Source: JBBROS01 sp964246015
Lineage (GTDB): Bacteria; Pseudomonadota; Alphaproteobacteria; Acetobacterales; Acetobacteraceae
Direction: 5' to 3'
Assembly (NCBI GenBank): GCA_964246015.1
Contig: CAXTPG010000001.1
Span: forward strand, 68,207-132,206
Length of the DNA: 64,000 nt
The position numbers and the translations under genes are program-made. Each line of letters starts with the position of its first letter. The first letter of the stretch is position 1. Of this stretch, positions 26,612-35,815 are shown piece by piece. Under the pieces are notes generated by a model. The model saw only the letters and a list, made by a program, of their open reading frames with translations. It was not told the origin of the DNA and searched no databases.

Positions 26612-28008
26612 GGCCAGCGTGCGTCCGGCATCGGGTCCAGGAACGGCACGTCCGGCAGGGCCGCCGCCGCGAAGCCGGGGCAGGCGAGCGAGCCCAGCGC
26701 GATGCGCCCGTCCCGGATCCGCAGCCGGACCCGGCCGTCCCGCCGGTGGTAGAGGTCCGGATGGGCGGCGAGGCAGGCGTCCGCCTCCGCGTCGGGCCGG
26801 CCGGCGAACCCGTCGATGAAGTGGTGGCCGTTTCGTTCGACGTGCGTAAGGCCCAGCAGCCCGACCAGCGCCAGGTCCTGCTGCACGGAAAGTCCGGGCT
26901 GGGTCGTCAGGTCCTCGGCCGACATGAAGAGGCGGGGGACGCTGTCGATGCGGGATCGGTTGACCAGGCTTTTATAGATACCCTTGCACAGCTTGGAGCT
27001 TACGCCGGTGTAGCCGAGCGTCTGCGCGCGCGGAAAGGCGTCCAGCGTCTCGTCGGATTCGTCGATCAGCACGGGGCGGTGGGCCGCCAGGGGGTGGACG
27101 GGGGCGGCGAGGGCGGCGGCGCGGCGGATCGACTGCTCGATGAAGGCGACGGACCCGGCCAGCCGCGCGAGACGCGGCTCGGCCTCGATGCCGCGCCACA
27201 GCGCGAGCGCGGCGTCGGCATCGGCATACTGCTCGTTGCCGTCCAGGGTCGCCCGGTAGCCGGGCAGTCGGTCGAGCACGGCGGCGATGCGGCACAGCCG
27301 GTCGATGTCGGCGCGCAGGTCGCCGCCGACCTTCAGCTTGAACCAGCGGTGCCCATAGGCGGCGCAGACCTCGGCGAGCGTCTCGGGCAGGCCGTCCCCG
27401 ACGCGGGCGGCCTGGTCGGCCGTGGTGATGGGGTCCACCAGGCCGACGGTGTGGCGCGCGTCGATGCCAGGGGCGGGGGACAGCGAGCCCAGGAAGGCGT
27501 CGAAGTCGAAGCCGGCGCGGTCGGGGATCACGGCGTGGGGGGCGAGGCCCGGCAGGTTGGCGCGCAAGGCCGTGAACACGTCGACGCCGCGGGCGCGGCA
27601 CAGGGCGTCCAGGATGGCGCGGTCCAGCATCGCCGGGCCGAAGGCGGCGACGAGCGGGTTCAGGCCTTCGCGGGCGCAGGCGGACAGATGGGCGGCATAG
27701 GTGTCCGCAAACAGCCCGAACGGAGTGTTCGGCCCGGCGGCCAGGTAGGCGTCCCGCGCGAGTTCGAGCGCACGGCGAAGCTGGTCCAGGTTCGCGTCGT
27801 CGCTGAGCGCCGGGTCCTTGTCGAACCACTTGGCGGCGAGCGATTCCGCGCCCCACCCCTCCGCCTCCGTGCCATCCTCCAGGCGGATGCGAACCCGGAG
27901 CACGGCCTGCCGCCCATGGGTGACGGTGATCGCGCCGAAGCGGAACGGCATGCGAAGGCGGAACGCCCACTCGAACGCGTCGGCGGCGAGGAGGCGGATA
28001 CGTGTCAC
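26578..28008 (-). CDS. Enolase-superfamily (mandelate racemase/muconate lactonizing-like) enzyme
   Basis: A 476-residue protein, longer than the usual 360-400 for the family. The TIM-barrel motifs are visible: KLK in WFKLKVGGDLRAD (catalytic lysine), D in ATLDGNEQY, E in VAFIEQSI, then VLIDESDETLDAF and SSKLCKGIYKSL. The C-terminus from about residue 395 is an extension. It should abstract an alpha-proton next to a carboxylate; the substrate is unknown. Start is GTG at 28008. It follows an orphan peptide-type binding protein gene by 84 bp, and the two probably serve the same nutrient. Confidence 0.85.
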   Translation of the reverse strand: MTRIRLLAADAFEWAFRLRMPFRFGAITVTHGRQAVLRVRIRLEDGTEAEGWGAESLAAKWFDKDPALSDDANLDQLRRALELARDAYLAAGPNTPFGLFADTYAAHLSACAREGLNPLVAAFGPAMLDRAILDALCRARGVDVFTALRANLPGLAPHAVIPDRAGFDFDAFLGSLSPAPGIDARHTVGLVDPITTADQAARVGDGLPETLAEVCAAYGHRWFKLKVGGDLRADIDRLCRIAAVLDRLPGYRATLDGNEQYADADAALALWRGIEAEPRLARLAGSVAFIEQSIRRAAALAAPVHPLAAHRPVLIDESDETLDAFPRAQTLGYTGVSSKLCKGIYKSLVNRSRIDSVPRLFMSAEDLTTQPGLSVQQDLALVGLLGLTHVERNGHHFIDGFAGRPDAEADACLAAHPDLYHRRDGRVRLRIRDGRIALGSLACPGFAAAALPDVPFLDPMPDARWPQPRMESASAT

Positions 28009-28011
28009 AAG

Positions 28012-28084
28012 CCCTCTCCCATCAGCGGCCAGCCCCTGGGCGAGCGGCAGGCTCTCACCCCGGCGCTCCCCCGACGGGAGAGGG
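28012..28084. repeat. Intergenic inverted-repeat element with CCCTCTCCC / GGGAGAGGG ends
   Basis: The 84-bp gap between the binding protein and enolase-like genes is almost filled by a 73-bp element. Its ends are CCCTCTCCC (28012-28020) and GGGAGAGGG (28076-28084), with further partial complementarity inside. Similar CCCTCTCCC hairpins recur at 40024, 47451 and 53922. It would fold in RNA and could attenuate or stabilise the mRNA. There is no T-run, so it is not a classical terminator. Confidence 0.6.
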
Positions 28085-28092
28085 AGAAGATA

Positions 28093-29697
28093 CTAGGCCC
28101 CCGCGTTGAACGACACCTCGTAGGCGCGGACGCCCTCCTGCATCCGCGGCGCCAGCACGTAGTTCTTCTTCATCGCCCAGATGTTGACCTGGTGGTGGAG
28201 CGGGATGAACGCCTGCTCCGCCATCGCCATCTTCAGGGCCTTCACATAGAGCGCCTCACGCTCCTTGTCGTCGAAGGTCGCCAGGCTGTCTTCCACGACC
28301 TTGTCGATGTCGGCCCGCGCGAAGTGGGACGGCTTCGGCTGCGCGCCCCGGCCCTTCTCGACGTTCACCGAGGCGACGATCTGGATCAGGCTGCTGCTCG
28401 CCTCGCCCGTGTCGCTGGCCCATCCCGTGAGGTCGACGCTGAACACGTCCCGCCCGCCTTCCGAGAAGAACATGCTGGCCGGCATGGTGTTGACCGTCGT
28501 CTTGATCCCCACCCGGGTCCACATCTGCGCGATGGCCTCGACCAGCTGGCGGTCGTTGACATAACGGTCGTTGGGTCCGTGCAGCGTGATCTGGAAGCCC
28601 TGCGGATACCCGGCCTCGGCCAGCAGCTTGCGCGCCTGCGCCTGGTCGTAGGGGTCGGGCTTCAGGTCCGGCGTGTAGCCCACGGCGCCCGCGGGCAGAA
28701 GCTGCCCGGTCGTCGCCGCGAACCCGTCCATGATCTGCGACTTGAGCCCCTCGCGATTGATCGCGAGCGACATCGCCTTGCGGACCCGCAGGTCCTTCAT
28801 GGGGTTCTTCGCAAGCGGCTTGCCCGCATTGTCCATCGCGAACGGCGTCGGCTCCCGCTCCGTGTCCATATACAGGTAGATCAGCCGCTGGCCCGGCGGC
28901 GACAGGATCGTGAGCTTCGGGTCCTTCTGCAGCAGGCCCACGTCGCGCGTGCTGACCTGGTCGATGATGTCGACGTCGCCCGCCTGCAGGGCCGCGGTCC
29001 GCGACGCGCCGTTGGCGATCAGCCGGTAGTTGACGATGTCCCAGTACGGCTTCGGCCCATAGAACTTCTCGTTGCGCTTGAACACGATCTTGTCGCCCAG
29101 CAGCACGCTGTCGAGCACGTACGGCCCGGTCCCGATCGCGGCCTTGCCGGAGTTGTAGTCGGCCGTCACCGCGCCCTCGCCATACTTGCGGCTGATGATG
29201 CGCGCCTGGGCCAGGAAGATGGGCAGCAGCGGCTCCGGTGCGCGGGTGTGCATCCGGATCGTGAGGGGATCGACGACCTCCAGCCGCTCCACGGGCTTCA
29301 CCGCCTGGGTGAAGCTCGCCGGCGAGTTCACGACCTTCGGGATCCGCTCGAACGTGAACACGACGTCGTCCGCGGTGAAGGGGGACCCGTCGCTGAACAC
29401 GACGTTGGGCCGCAGCTTGAACTCCCACACCTTCTCGCCGATCGGCTTCCAGCTCTCGGCCAGATCCGGCACCGGCTTGAACTGCCCGTCCAGCACGACC
29501 AGCCCGTTGAACAGGTGCAACGAGATCACGTTGTTGGGCGTGAGGTTATGGTAGTGCGGATCGATGGACGTGAAAGCGCCGCCCGTGCCCACGTTCAGCA
29601 CGCGGGGGGCGTCGGCGGCCCGCGCGGCGCCGGCCCCAAAGGCGGCAGCGGCGGCGGCGAGGGGGGCGAGCGTACGTCGGGCGATCTTCAGGGTCAT
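28093..29697 (-). CDS. Peptide/opine ABC transporter substrate-binding protein (SBP_bac_5)
   Basis: A 534-residue periplasmic protein of the DppA/OppA family. The signal peptide is RRTLAPLAAAAAAFGAGAARA. Family blocks include DPHYHNLTPNNVISLHLFNGL, ESWKPIGEKVWEFKLRPNVVFSDGSPFTADDVVFTFER, IGTGPYVLDS and VRKAMSLAINREGL. The ATG at 29697 has GGAG seven bases upstream; an ATG at 29712 is possible. No permease or ATPase gene is adjacent, so it is an orphan, followed by the enolase-like gene. Confidence 0.9.
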   Translation of the reverse strand: MTLKIARRTLAPLAAAAAAFGAGAARAADAPRVLNVGTGGAFTSIDPHYHNLTPNNVISLHLFNGLVVLDGQFKPVPDLAESWKPIGEKVWEFKLRPNVVFSDGSPFTADDVVFTFERIPKVVNSPASFTQAVKPVERLEVVDPLTIRMHTRAPEPLLPIFLAQARIISRKYGEGAVTADYNSGKAAIGTGPYVLDSVLLGDKIVFKRNEKFYGPKPYWDIVNYRLIANGASRTAALQAGDVDIIDQVSTRDVGLLQKDPKLTILSPPGQRLIYLYMDTEREPTPFAMDNAGKPLAKNPMKDLRVRKAMSLAINREGLKSQIMDGFAATTGQLLPAGAVGYTPDLKPDPYDQAQARKLLAEAGYPQGFQITLHGPNDRYVNDRQLVEAIAQMWTRVGIKTTVNTMPASMFFSEGGRDVFSVDLTGWASDTGEASSSLIQIVASVNVEKGRGAQPKPSHFARADIDKVVEDSLATFDDKEREALYVKALKMAMAEQAFIPLHHQVNIWAMKKNYVLAPRMQEGVRAYEVSFNAGA

Positions 29698-29872
29698 CGT
29701 CGGCTCCGTCATGGTCGGCGGCGCGCACCGTGCACGATCCGGGCCAGGACGGGAAGCGGGTTCCCGCCCCGGGACTGCCACGGAAGCTTCACGTTCCGCT
29801 GTCTCGGCAGGGGCCAACCGCCGGGCTATGCCGCCGTTTCGAAACTTGTTGGTCACGGTTCGGAGGACGGCG

Positions 29873-30463
29873 ATGCTGACACGGGCGCACGGGGATACGC
29901 ATGCGGACCGGTCCGGGGTCGCGCTGTTCCTGCGCCGCTGGCTCGCCAATCCGTTGCAGATGGGCTCCGTCGTGCCCAGCTCGCCCGCGCTGTGCCGCCG
30001 CGTGGTGCAGCAGGTCCGCCGCGGCGCCGACGAGTGGGTGGTCGAACTGGGCGCCGGCACCGGCGTCGTCAGCCGCGCGCTGCTGGACGGCGGCATCCCC
30101 GCCGAACGGATCACGGTCGTCGAGATCGTGCCCGACATGGCGCGGCACCTGGCCGACACGCTGCCCGGCGTCGACGTGATCCAGGGCGATGCCCGCGCCC
30201 TGCCGGACCTGCTGCCGCGCCCGCGCCACGGCCGCGTCGGCACCATCGTCTGCGGCATCCCGCTGGTGCTGCTGCCCCTGGCCCAGCAGCGCCGCTTCAT
30301 CGACGCCATGGAGGCGGTGGCGCCCGGCCGCGGCTTCCTGCATTATAGCTATTGCGTGACATCTCCGCTCCCCGCGGCGAAGCACGGCCTGGTGGCCCGG
30401 CGCGAGGCCTGGACACCGCTCAACATCCCGCCAGCCAGCGTCTGGCGCTACAGCCGGGCCTGA
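29873..30463 (+). CDS. Class I SAM-dependent methyltransferase, phospholipid N-methyltransferase (PmtA)-like
   Basis: A 196-residue methyltransferase. FLRRWLANPLQMGSVVPSSPALCRRV matches the N-terminus of PmtA-type phosphatidylethanolamine N-methyltransferases. The SAM site is VVELGAGTGVVSRALL, followed by VEIVPDMARHL and GDARAL. Compared with PmtA the C-terminal ends are similar (LHYSYCVTSPLP). It may methylate a membrane lipid, but other small-molecule acceptors cannot be excluded. The start ATG at 29873 has GGAGGA eight bases upstream. Confidence 0.85.
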   Translation: MLTRAHGDTHADRSGVALFLRRWLANPLQMGSVVPSSPALCRRVVQQVRRGADEWVVELGAGTGVVSRALLDGGIPAERITVVEIVPDMARHLADTLPGVDVIQGDARALPDLLPRPRHGRVGTIVCGIPLVLLPLAQQRRFIDAMEAVAPGRGFLHYSYCVTSPLPAAKHGLVARREAWTPLNIPPASVWRYSRA

Positions 30464-30470
30464 AACGGAA

Positions 30471-30499
30471 CCGTCGCAGCCCTGTCATGCTGGCGTAAC
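30471..30499 (+). promoter_or_regulatory. Candidate PhoB box upstream of the phosphodiesterase-ABC operon
   Basis: Three heptamers lie at 11-bp spacing: CCGTCGC (30471), CTGTCAT (30482) and GCGTAAC (30493). The middle one is a perfect Pho-box half site; the flanking ones match it at 4 and 3 of 7 positions. The array ends 23 bp before the phosphodiesterase start codon, in the same orientation. A phosphodiesterase plus Ugp-like importer is a typical PhoB target. Support is moderate because only one heptamer is strong. Confidence 0.4.
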
Positions 30500-30522
30500 G
30501 CGGGGCGCTTAAGGCAGCGCCC

Positions 30523-31344
30523 ATGCCCTTCACCATCGCCCAGGTCTCCGACACGCACCTGGGTGCCCGCACCCCCCTGTTCCGCCCCAACTTCGACCGC
30601 ATCGTCGCGGCGCTGGACGTGGAACGCCCCGATCTCGTCGTCGCCAGCGGCGACCAGACCCTCGACGGCGCCGACCAGGACGCCGACATGGCGCTCGCCG
30701 CCGCCGAGTTCGCGCGCATGCCCGCCCCGGTCCACTTCGTCCCCGGCAACCACGACGTGGGCGACCACCCCGAGCGTGCGCCGAAGCAACCCGTGAACGA
30801 CGAGCGGCTGGACCGCTTCCGCCGCGCGATGGGCCCGGACCGCTGGGTGCTGGACCGCGACAACTGGCGCATCCTGGGCCTCGACAGCCAGATCATGGGC
30901 GCGCACCCGGCCGAGGCCTCGCAGGCCCGCATGATCGCCGACGCGCTGGCAACCCTGGGCGACCGGCGGCTCGCCGTCTTCATCCACAAGCCGTTCTTCG
31001 CGGCCGACCCGGACGAGACGCTGTTCGACTACTGGTCCGTGCCCCCCTTCGCCCGCGCGCCGCTGCGCCCCGTCATGGCGCACCCCAACCTGCGCCTGGT
31101 CGCGTCCGGCCACCTGCATCTGCACAACCAGGCCATGCGCGGCCCGGTCCGCTTCGCCTGGGCCCCGTCCGCGGCGTTCGTGGTGGAGCCGGAGATCCAG
31201 GACGGCATGCCCGGGGACCGCCCCACGGGCATCCTGCTGCACCGCTTCGGCGACGACGAGGTCGAGACGACGCTGATGCAGCCGCCCGGCATGGACCGCC
31301 CGTTCTTCGCGGACATCCGCGACCAGACCTACCCGGCCATCTAG
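30523..31344 (+). CDS. Metallophosphoesterase (cyclic-nucleotide/glycerophosphodiester phosphodiesterase-like)
   Basis: A 273-residue calcineurin-type phosphoesterase. Metal ligands follow the family order: D and H in VSDTHLG (D10, H12), D in VVASGDQ, N and H in VPGNHDVG, H in VFIHKPFF, and SGHLHLH. There is no signal peptide, so it acts in the cytoplasm. It resembles the GpdQ/CpdA group. It is the first gene of an operon that continues 2 bp downstream with a complete Ugp-like ABC importer, so it plausibly cleaves an imported phosphodiester. Confidence 0.9.
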   Translation: MPFTIAQVSDTHLGARTPLFRPNFDRIVAALDVERPDLVVASGDQTLDGADQDADMALAAAEFARMPAPVHFVPGNHDVGDHPERAPKQPVNDERLDRFRRAMGPDRWVLDRDNWRILGLDSQIMGAHPAEASQARMIADALATLGDRRLAVFIHKPFFAADPDETLFDYWSVPPFARAPLRPVMAHPNLRLVASGHLHLHNQAMRGPVRFAWAPSAAFVVEPEIQDGMPGDRPTGILLHRFGDDEVETTLMQPPGMDRPFFADIRDQTYPAI

Positions 31345-31346
31345 GC

Positions 31347-32469
<1,123 letters not shown>

Positions 32470-32477
<8 letters not shown>

Positions 32478-33369
32478 CGCCGCGGCACGCCCCTGGTGGA
32501 GCGCGGAATGGGCGGCCGGCTGGCTGCTGGCAGGGCCCGCCGTGCTCGCGCTGTCGGTGCTGCTGCTGCTGCCGACGGGCGCGCTGCTGCTGGTGTCGCT
32601 GACGGATCTCGAACTCGGCGGCCCGCCGCTGCGCTGGATCGGCCTCGCCAACTTCGCCGAGCTGCTGGACGATCGCGGCTTCCGCGGCGCGCTGCGCAAC
32701 ACCCTGGTCTACGTCGCCGCCGTCCTGCCCTTGTCCGTGGCCCTCGGCCTCGGCATCGCGCTGCTGATCGAGGCGGGGGCACGGGGCCGGGCATTCTTCC
32801 GGGCCGTGTTCTTCCTGCCGGTCGTGTCGCTGCTGGTCGCGATGGCGACGGCCTGGGAATACCTGCTGCATCCCACCATCGGACCGCTGAACTCGGCGCT
32901 GCGGATGCTGGGGGTGGCGCCCATCAACTGGCTGGGGTCCAGCGACTGGGTGCTGACGTCGCTGTGCATGATCGGCGTGTGGGAGAACCTGGGCTACGTC
33001 GTGGTGCTGTTCCTGGCCGGGCTGACGGCGATCCCGCCGGAACTGCGGGCGGCGGCGGAAACCGACGGCGCGCGGCTCGCCTGGGACCGCTTCTGGCTGG
33101 TCACCTGGCCGCTGCTGGGCCCCACCACCCTGTTCGTGGTCACCATCACCGCCATCCGCTGCCTGCGCGTGTTCGACACTGTCGCGGCGCTGACCAAGGG
33201 CGGCCCGAACAAGGCCAGCGAGGTGCTGCTGCACCTGATGTACCGCGAGGGCTTCACCTATTTCCGCATCGGCTACTCGGCCGCCATCACCGTGGTGTTC
33301 CTGGCCGTCGTGCTGGGCCTGGTGCTGCTGCAGACGCGGGTGCTGGAGCGCCGGGTGCACTACGGATGA
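32470..33369 (+). CDS. ABC transporter permease, UgpA-like
   Basis: A 299-residue membrane protein with six helices (AGWLLAGPAVLALSVLLLLPTGALLLV is the first). The conserved EAA loop is AAAETDGARLAWDRFWLVTWPLLGP, which contacts the ATPase. The C-terminus RVLERRVHYG is typical of UgpA-type permeases. It pairs with the UgpE-like permease, whose start overlaps its stop (ATGA). Confidence 0.93.
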
Positions 33370-34199
33370 CGCGGCACCCGCCGGCGTTCCAGGGCGTGCG
33401 CCTGGTGCTGCTGTCCGCCGCATCGCTCATCGTGCTCGCCCCGTACGTCTTCATGCTGTCCGCCTCGCTGAAGCCGGGCGGCGAGATCTTCCAGGCGTCG
33501 CTGAACCTCATCCCCGGGCGGTTCTATGGCGTCGAGAACTACACGAAGGCGCTGACGGCGGTGCCGCTGCTGCGCTTCCTGCTGAATGGGGCGGTGGTGT
33601 GCGCCGTCATCCTGGCGCTGCAGCTGCTGTTCGCCGTGCCCTGCGCCTACGCCCTGGCAAAGCTGCGCTGGCCCGGGCAGGACCTCGTCTTCGGCCTGAT
33701 CATGCTCGGGCTGCTGATCCCCGCGCACGTGCCCGCGCTGCCGCTGTACGTGGCGCTCGCGAAGCTCGGCCTGCTCGACACCTATGCGGCGCTCGTCGCG
33801 CCCTTCGCGATCTCGGTCTTCGCCGTGTTCATGTTCCGCCAGGCCTTCAAGGCGCTGCCGGACGAGCTGATCCAGGCGGCCCGGCTGGACGGCATGAACG
33901 AGGCCTCGATCGTCTGGCGCGTCATCCTGCCGAACGCCTGGCCCACCGCCACCGCCTTCGCCACCTTCAGCGTCGTCGCGCATTGGAACGACCTGTTCTG
34001 GCCGCTGATCGTCATCCAGACGGAGCGCATGGCCACCCCCGCCCTCGGCGTCCTGTTCTTTCGCGCCGAAGAGGGCGGCAACGACATCGGCGCCCTCATG
34101 GCCGCCAGCGTCATCACGACGTTGCCCATGGTCGCCGCCTTCCTGCTGGCCCAGCGCCGCTTCATCCAGGGCGTCGCGACGGCCGGACTCAAAGGTTGA
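33366..34199 (+). CDS. ABC transporter permease, UgpE-like
   Basis: A 277-residue membrane protein with six helices. The EAA loop is QAARLDGMNEASIVWRVILPNAWP. VFMFRQAFKALPDELI and VVAHWNDLFWPLIVIQ are characteristic of the UgpE/MalG group. It ends with the usual QRRFIQGVATAGLKG. The binding protein gene starts 16 bp downstream with its own AGGAG. Confidence 0.93.
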   Translation: MTRHPPAFQGVRLVLLSAASLIVLAPYVFMLSASLKPGGEIFQASLNLIPGRFYGVENYTKALTAVPLLRFLLNGAVVCAVILALQLLFAVPCAYALAKLRWPGQDLVFGLIMLGLLIPAHVPALPLYVALAKLGLLDTYAALVAPFAISVFAVFMFRQAFKALPDELIQAARLDGMNEASIVWRVILPNAWPTATAFATFSVVAHWNDLFWPLIVIQTERMATPALGVLFFRAEEGGNDIGALMAASVITTLPMVAAFLLAQRRFIQGVATAGLKG

Positions 34200-34215
34200 A
34201 CAACAGGAGACCGCC

Positions 34216-35478
34216 ATGACGCTCACCCGACGCCTGCTGCTGACCGCCCCGCTGGCCGCCCCCCTGCTGCCCCGCCCCGCCCGGGCCGCGACCGAGCTGG
34301 TCGTGCACTACCCCATGCCCGCCTTCTTCAAGGACGTGATGGACCAGGTCGGCTCCGCCTTCACCCGCGACCACCCGGACGTGACCATCCGCTTCCCGGC
34401 GCCCAGCCCCACGTACGAGGACGGGCTGCAGCTCGTCATCCGCCAGGCCGCGGCCGGCGGGTTGCCGGACGTCAGCTTCCAGGGCCTGAACCGGCTCCGC
34501 TTCCTCGCCGAACGCGGCATCGTCCAGGACCTCGCGCCGTTCCTGGCCAAGGAAGGCGACACGGAGAAGTCCGGCTGGACATCCTCGATCCTCAACCTCG
34601 CCAAGGTCGGCGGCAAGCAGGTCGGCCTCACCTTCTCCGCCAGCAACCCGATCTGCTACTTCAACGCGAAGCTCGTGCGCCGCGCCGGCGGCGACCCCGA
34701 CAACTTCCCGAAAGACTGGGACGGCGTCCTCGCCCTCGCCGCGAAAATAGCCGCCCTCGGCGACGGCATCAGCTCCATGCACTACCGCTGGCCCGGCGAC
34801 GACTGGATGTTCTCCGCGCTGCTGTACGGCTACGGCGGCCAGATGCTCTCCCCCGACGAGACCAGGGTCGCGTTCGGCGAACCCGGCCTCAAGGCGCTCA
34901 CCCTGCTCGACCGCATGGTGAAGGAAGGCCGCATGCCGCCCTTGACCACCGACGCCGCCTTCCAGGCCTTCTACGCCGGCAAGCTCGGCATCGTCATGGG
35001 CACCACCGCCTATATCGGCCAGTTCCAGCGCTCCGTCGGTCCGGAGGTCGAGCTGCGGTCGACCCGCATGCCGGTCATCACGCCGGGCGGCAAGCTGCCG
35101 ACGGGCGGCAACGCGGTGGTCATGCTCACGAAGGACCCGGCGCGACAGGCCGCCGCATGGCAGTTCATGCGCTTCGCCGCCGGGCCGGTGGGCCAGACGA
35201 TCATGGTCCGCGGCACCGGCTACGTGCCCAGCAACACCCTGACGCTCGAGGATGACCGCTACCTCGGCGCCTTCTACCGCGAAAACCCGCTGTTCCGTCC
35301 CGCCATGGAACAGATCCCGATCATGCAGCCCTGGTACGCCTTCCCCGGCACCAACGGCGTGCGGATCACGCAGACGATCGTCGACAACCTGGCCCGCATC
35401 GTCGAGCAGCGCGCGACCCCGGCCGAGGTATTGGCGGACGTAACGAACGAGGTGCAGAAGCTGCTGCCCCGCGCTTGA
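34216..35478 (+). CDS. ABC transporter substrate-binding protein, UgpB-like
   Basis: A 420-residue periplasmic protein. The signal is RRLLLTAPLAAPLLPRPARA with a twin arginine. The mature part follows the extracellular solute-binding family 1 pattern: DHPDVTIRFPAPSPTYEDGLQLVIRQAAAGGLPDVSFQG, SASNPICYFNAKLVRRAGGDPDNFPKDWDG and ARQAAAWQFMRFAAGPVGQ. Its substrate is unknown; the upstream phosphodiesterase suggests a phosphodiester or glycerol-phosphate-like compound. It is the last gene of the five-gene operon; a 13-bp inverted repeat follows 7 bp after the stop codon. Confidence 0.92.
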   Translation: MTLTRRLLLTAPLAAPLLPRPARAATELVVHYPMPAFFKDVMDQVGSAFTRDHPDVTIRFPAPSPTYEDGLQLVIRQAAAGGLPDVSFQGLNRLRFLAERGIVQDLAPFLAKEGDTEKSGWTSSILNLAKVGGKQVGLTFSASNPICYFNAKLVRRAGGDPDNFPKDWDGVLALAAKIAALGDGISSMHYRWPGDDWMFSALLYGYGGQMLSPDETRVAFGEPGLKALTLLDRMVKEGRMPPLTTDAAFQAFYAGKLGIVMGTTAYIGQFQRSVGPEVELRSTRMPVITPGGKLPTGGNAVVMLTKDPARQAAAWQFMRFAAGPVGQTIMVRGTGYVPSNTLTLEDDRYLGAFYRENPLFRPAMEQIPIMQPWYAFPGTNGVRITQTIVDNLARIVEQRATPAEVLADVTNEVQKLLPRA

Positions 35479-35484
35479 TGGTCG

Positions 35485-35519
35485 CGCGGGTGGATATGCA
35501 TCGTGTATATCCACCCGCG
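35485..35519. repeat. Perfect 13-bp inverted repeat, candidate antitoxin operator
   Basis: CGCGGGTGGATAT (35485-35497) and ATATCCACCCGCG (35507-35519) are exact reverse complements separated by 9 bp. The centre is 27 bp before the start codon of the broken VapB-type antitoxin gene, where such antitoxins bind to repress their own operon. It could also terminate the upstream ABC operon, but no T-run follows. Confidence 0.6.
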
Positions 35520-35528
35520 AAGGCTGCC

Positions 35529-35714
35529 ATGACCCGCTCGAAGCCGTTCCAGAGCAACCGGACGCAGGCGGTGCGACTGCCGAAATAGGTCGCGTTCCCC
35601 GAGGGCGTGAGCGAGGTGACGATCCTGGTCGATGGGCCACGGCGGGTCATCGTGCCCATGAACGCCGTTTGGGACGACGTCTTCGATAGCCCTGGCTTCG
35701 ATCTGGGGAGCGGG
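35529..35714 (+). pseudogene. VapB-type (AbrB/MazE fold) antitoxin, broken by an in-frame stop
   Basis: Reading from ATG 35529, the frame gives TRSKPFQSNRTQAVRLPK, an amber codon at 35586-35588, and then VAFPEGVSEVTILVDGPRR followed by VIVPMNAVWDDVFDSPGFDLG. Together these cover a nearly whole VapB antitoxin; the stop replaces the residue after RLPK, which is normally Glu (GAG to TAG is one base). After about 35714 the similarity ends. No PIN-domain toxin follows, so the module has decayed. A GTG at 35607 could in principle restart translation of the C-terminal half. Confidence 0.75.
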
Positions 35715-35815
35715 ATCAGCCGACGGATCAGGAACGTGTTCGAGCTGCTTCGGGGCGCACTCCGGACGCTGCGGCGCAGCGCCCGGAATGCCGCTCCTCC
35801 GCGGCCGTTGCGGCG

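Noticed and set aside
26527..30348. A 1273-codon open frame on the plus strand
   Set aside because: It lies antisense to the enolase-like and binding protein genes and is a product of high GC. Its low-complexity His/Arg/Asp-rich translation has no domain, while the minus-strand genes carry full family motifs.
35485..35519. Rho-independent terminator after the first ABC operon
   Set aside because: The inverted repeat is strong but has no T-run and a 9-bp loop; its position before the antitoxin start fits an operator better.
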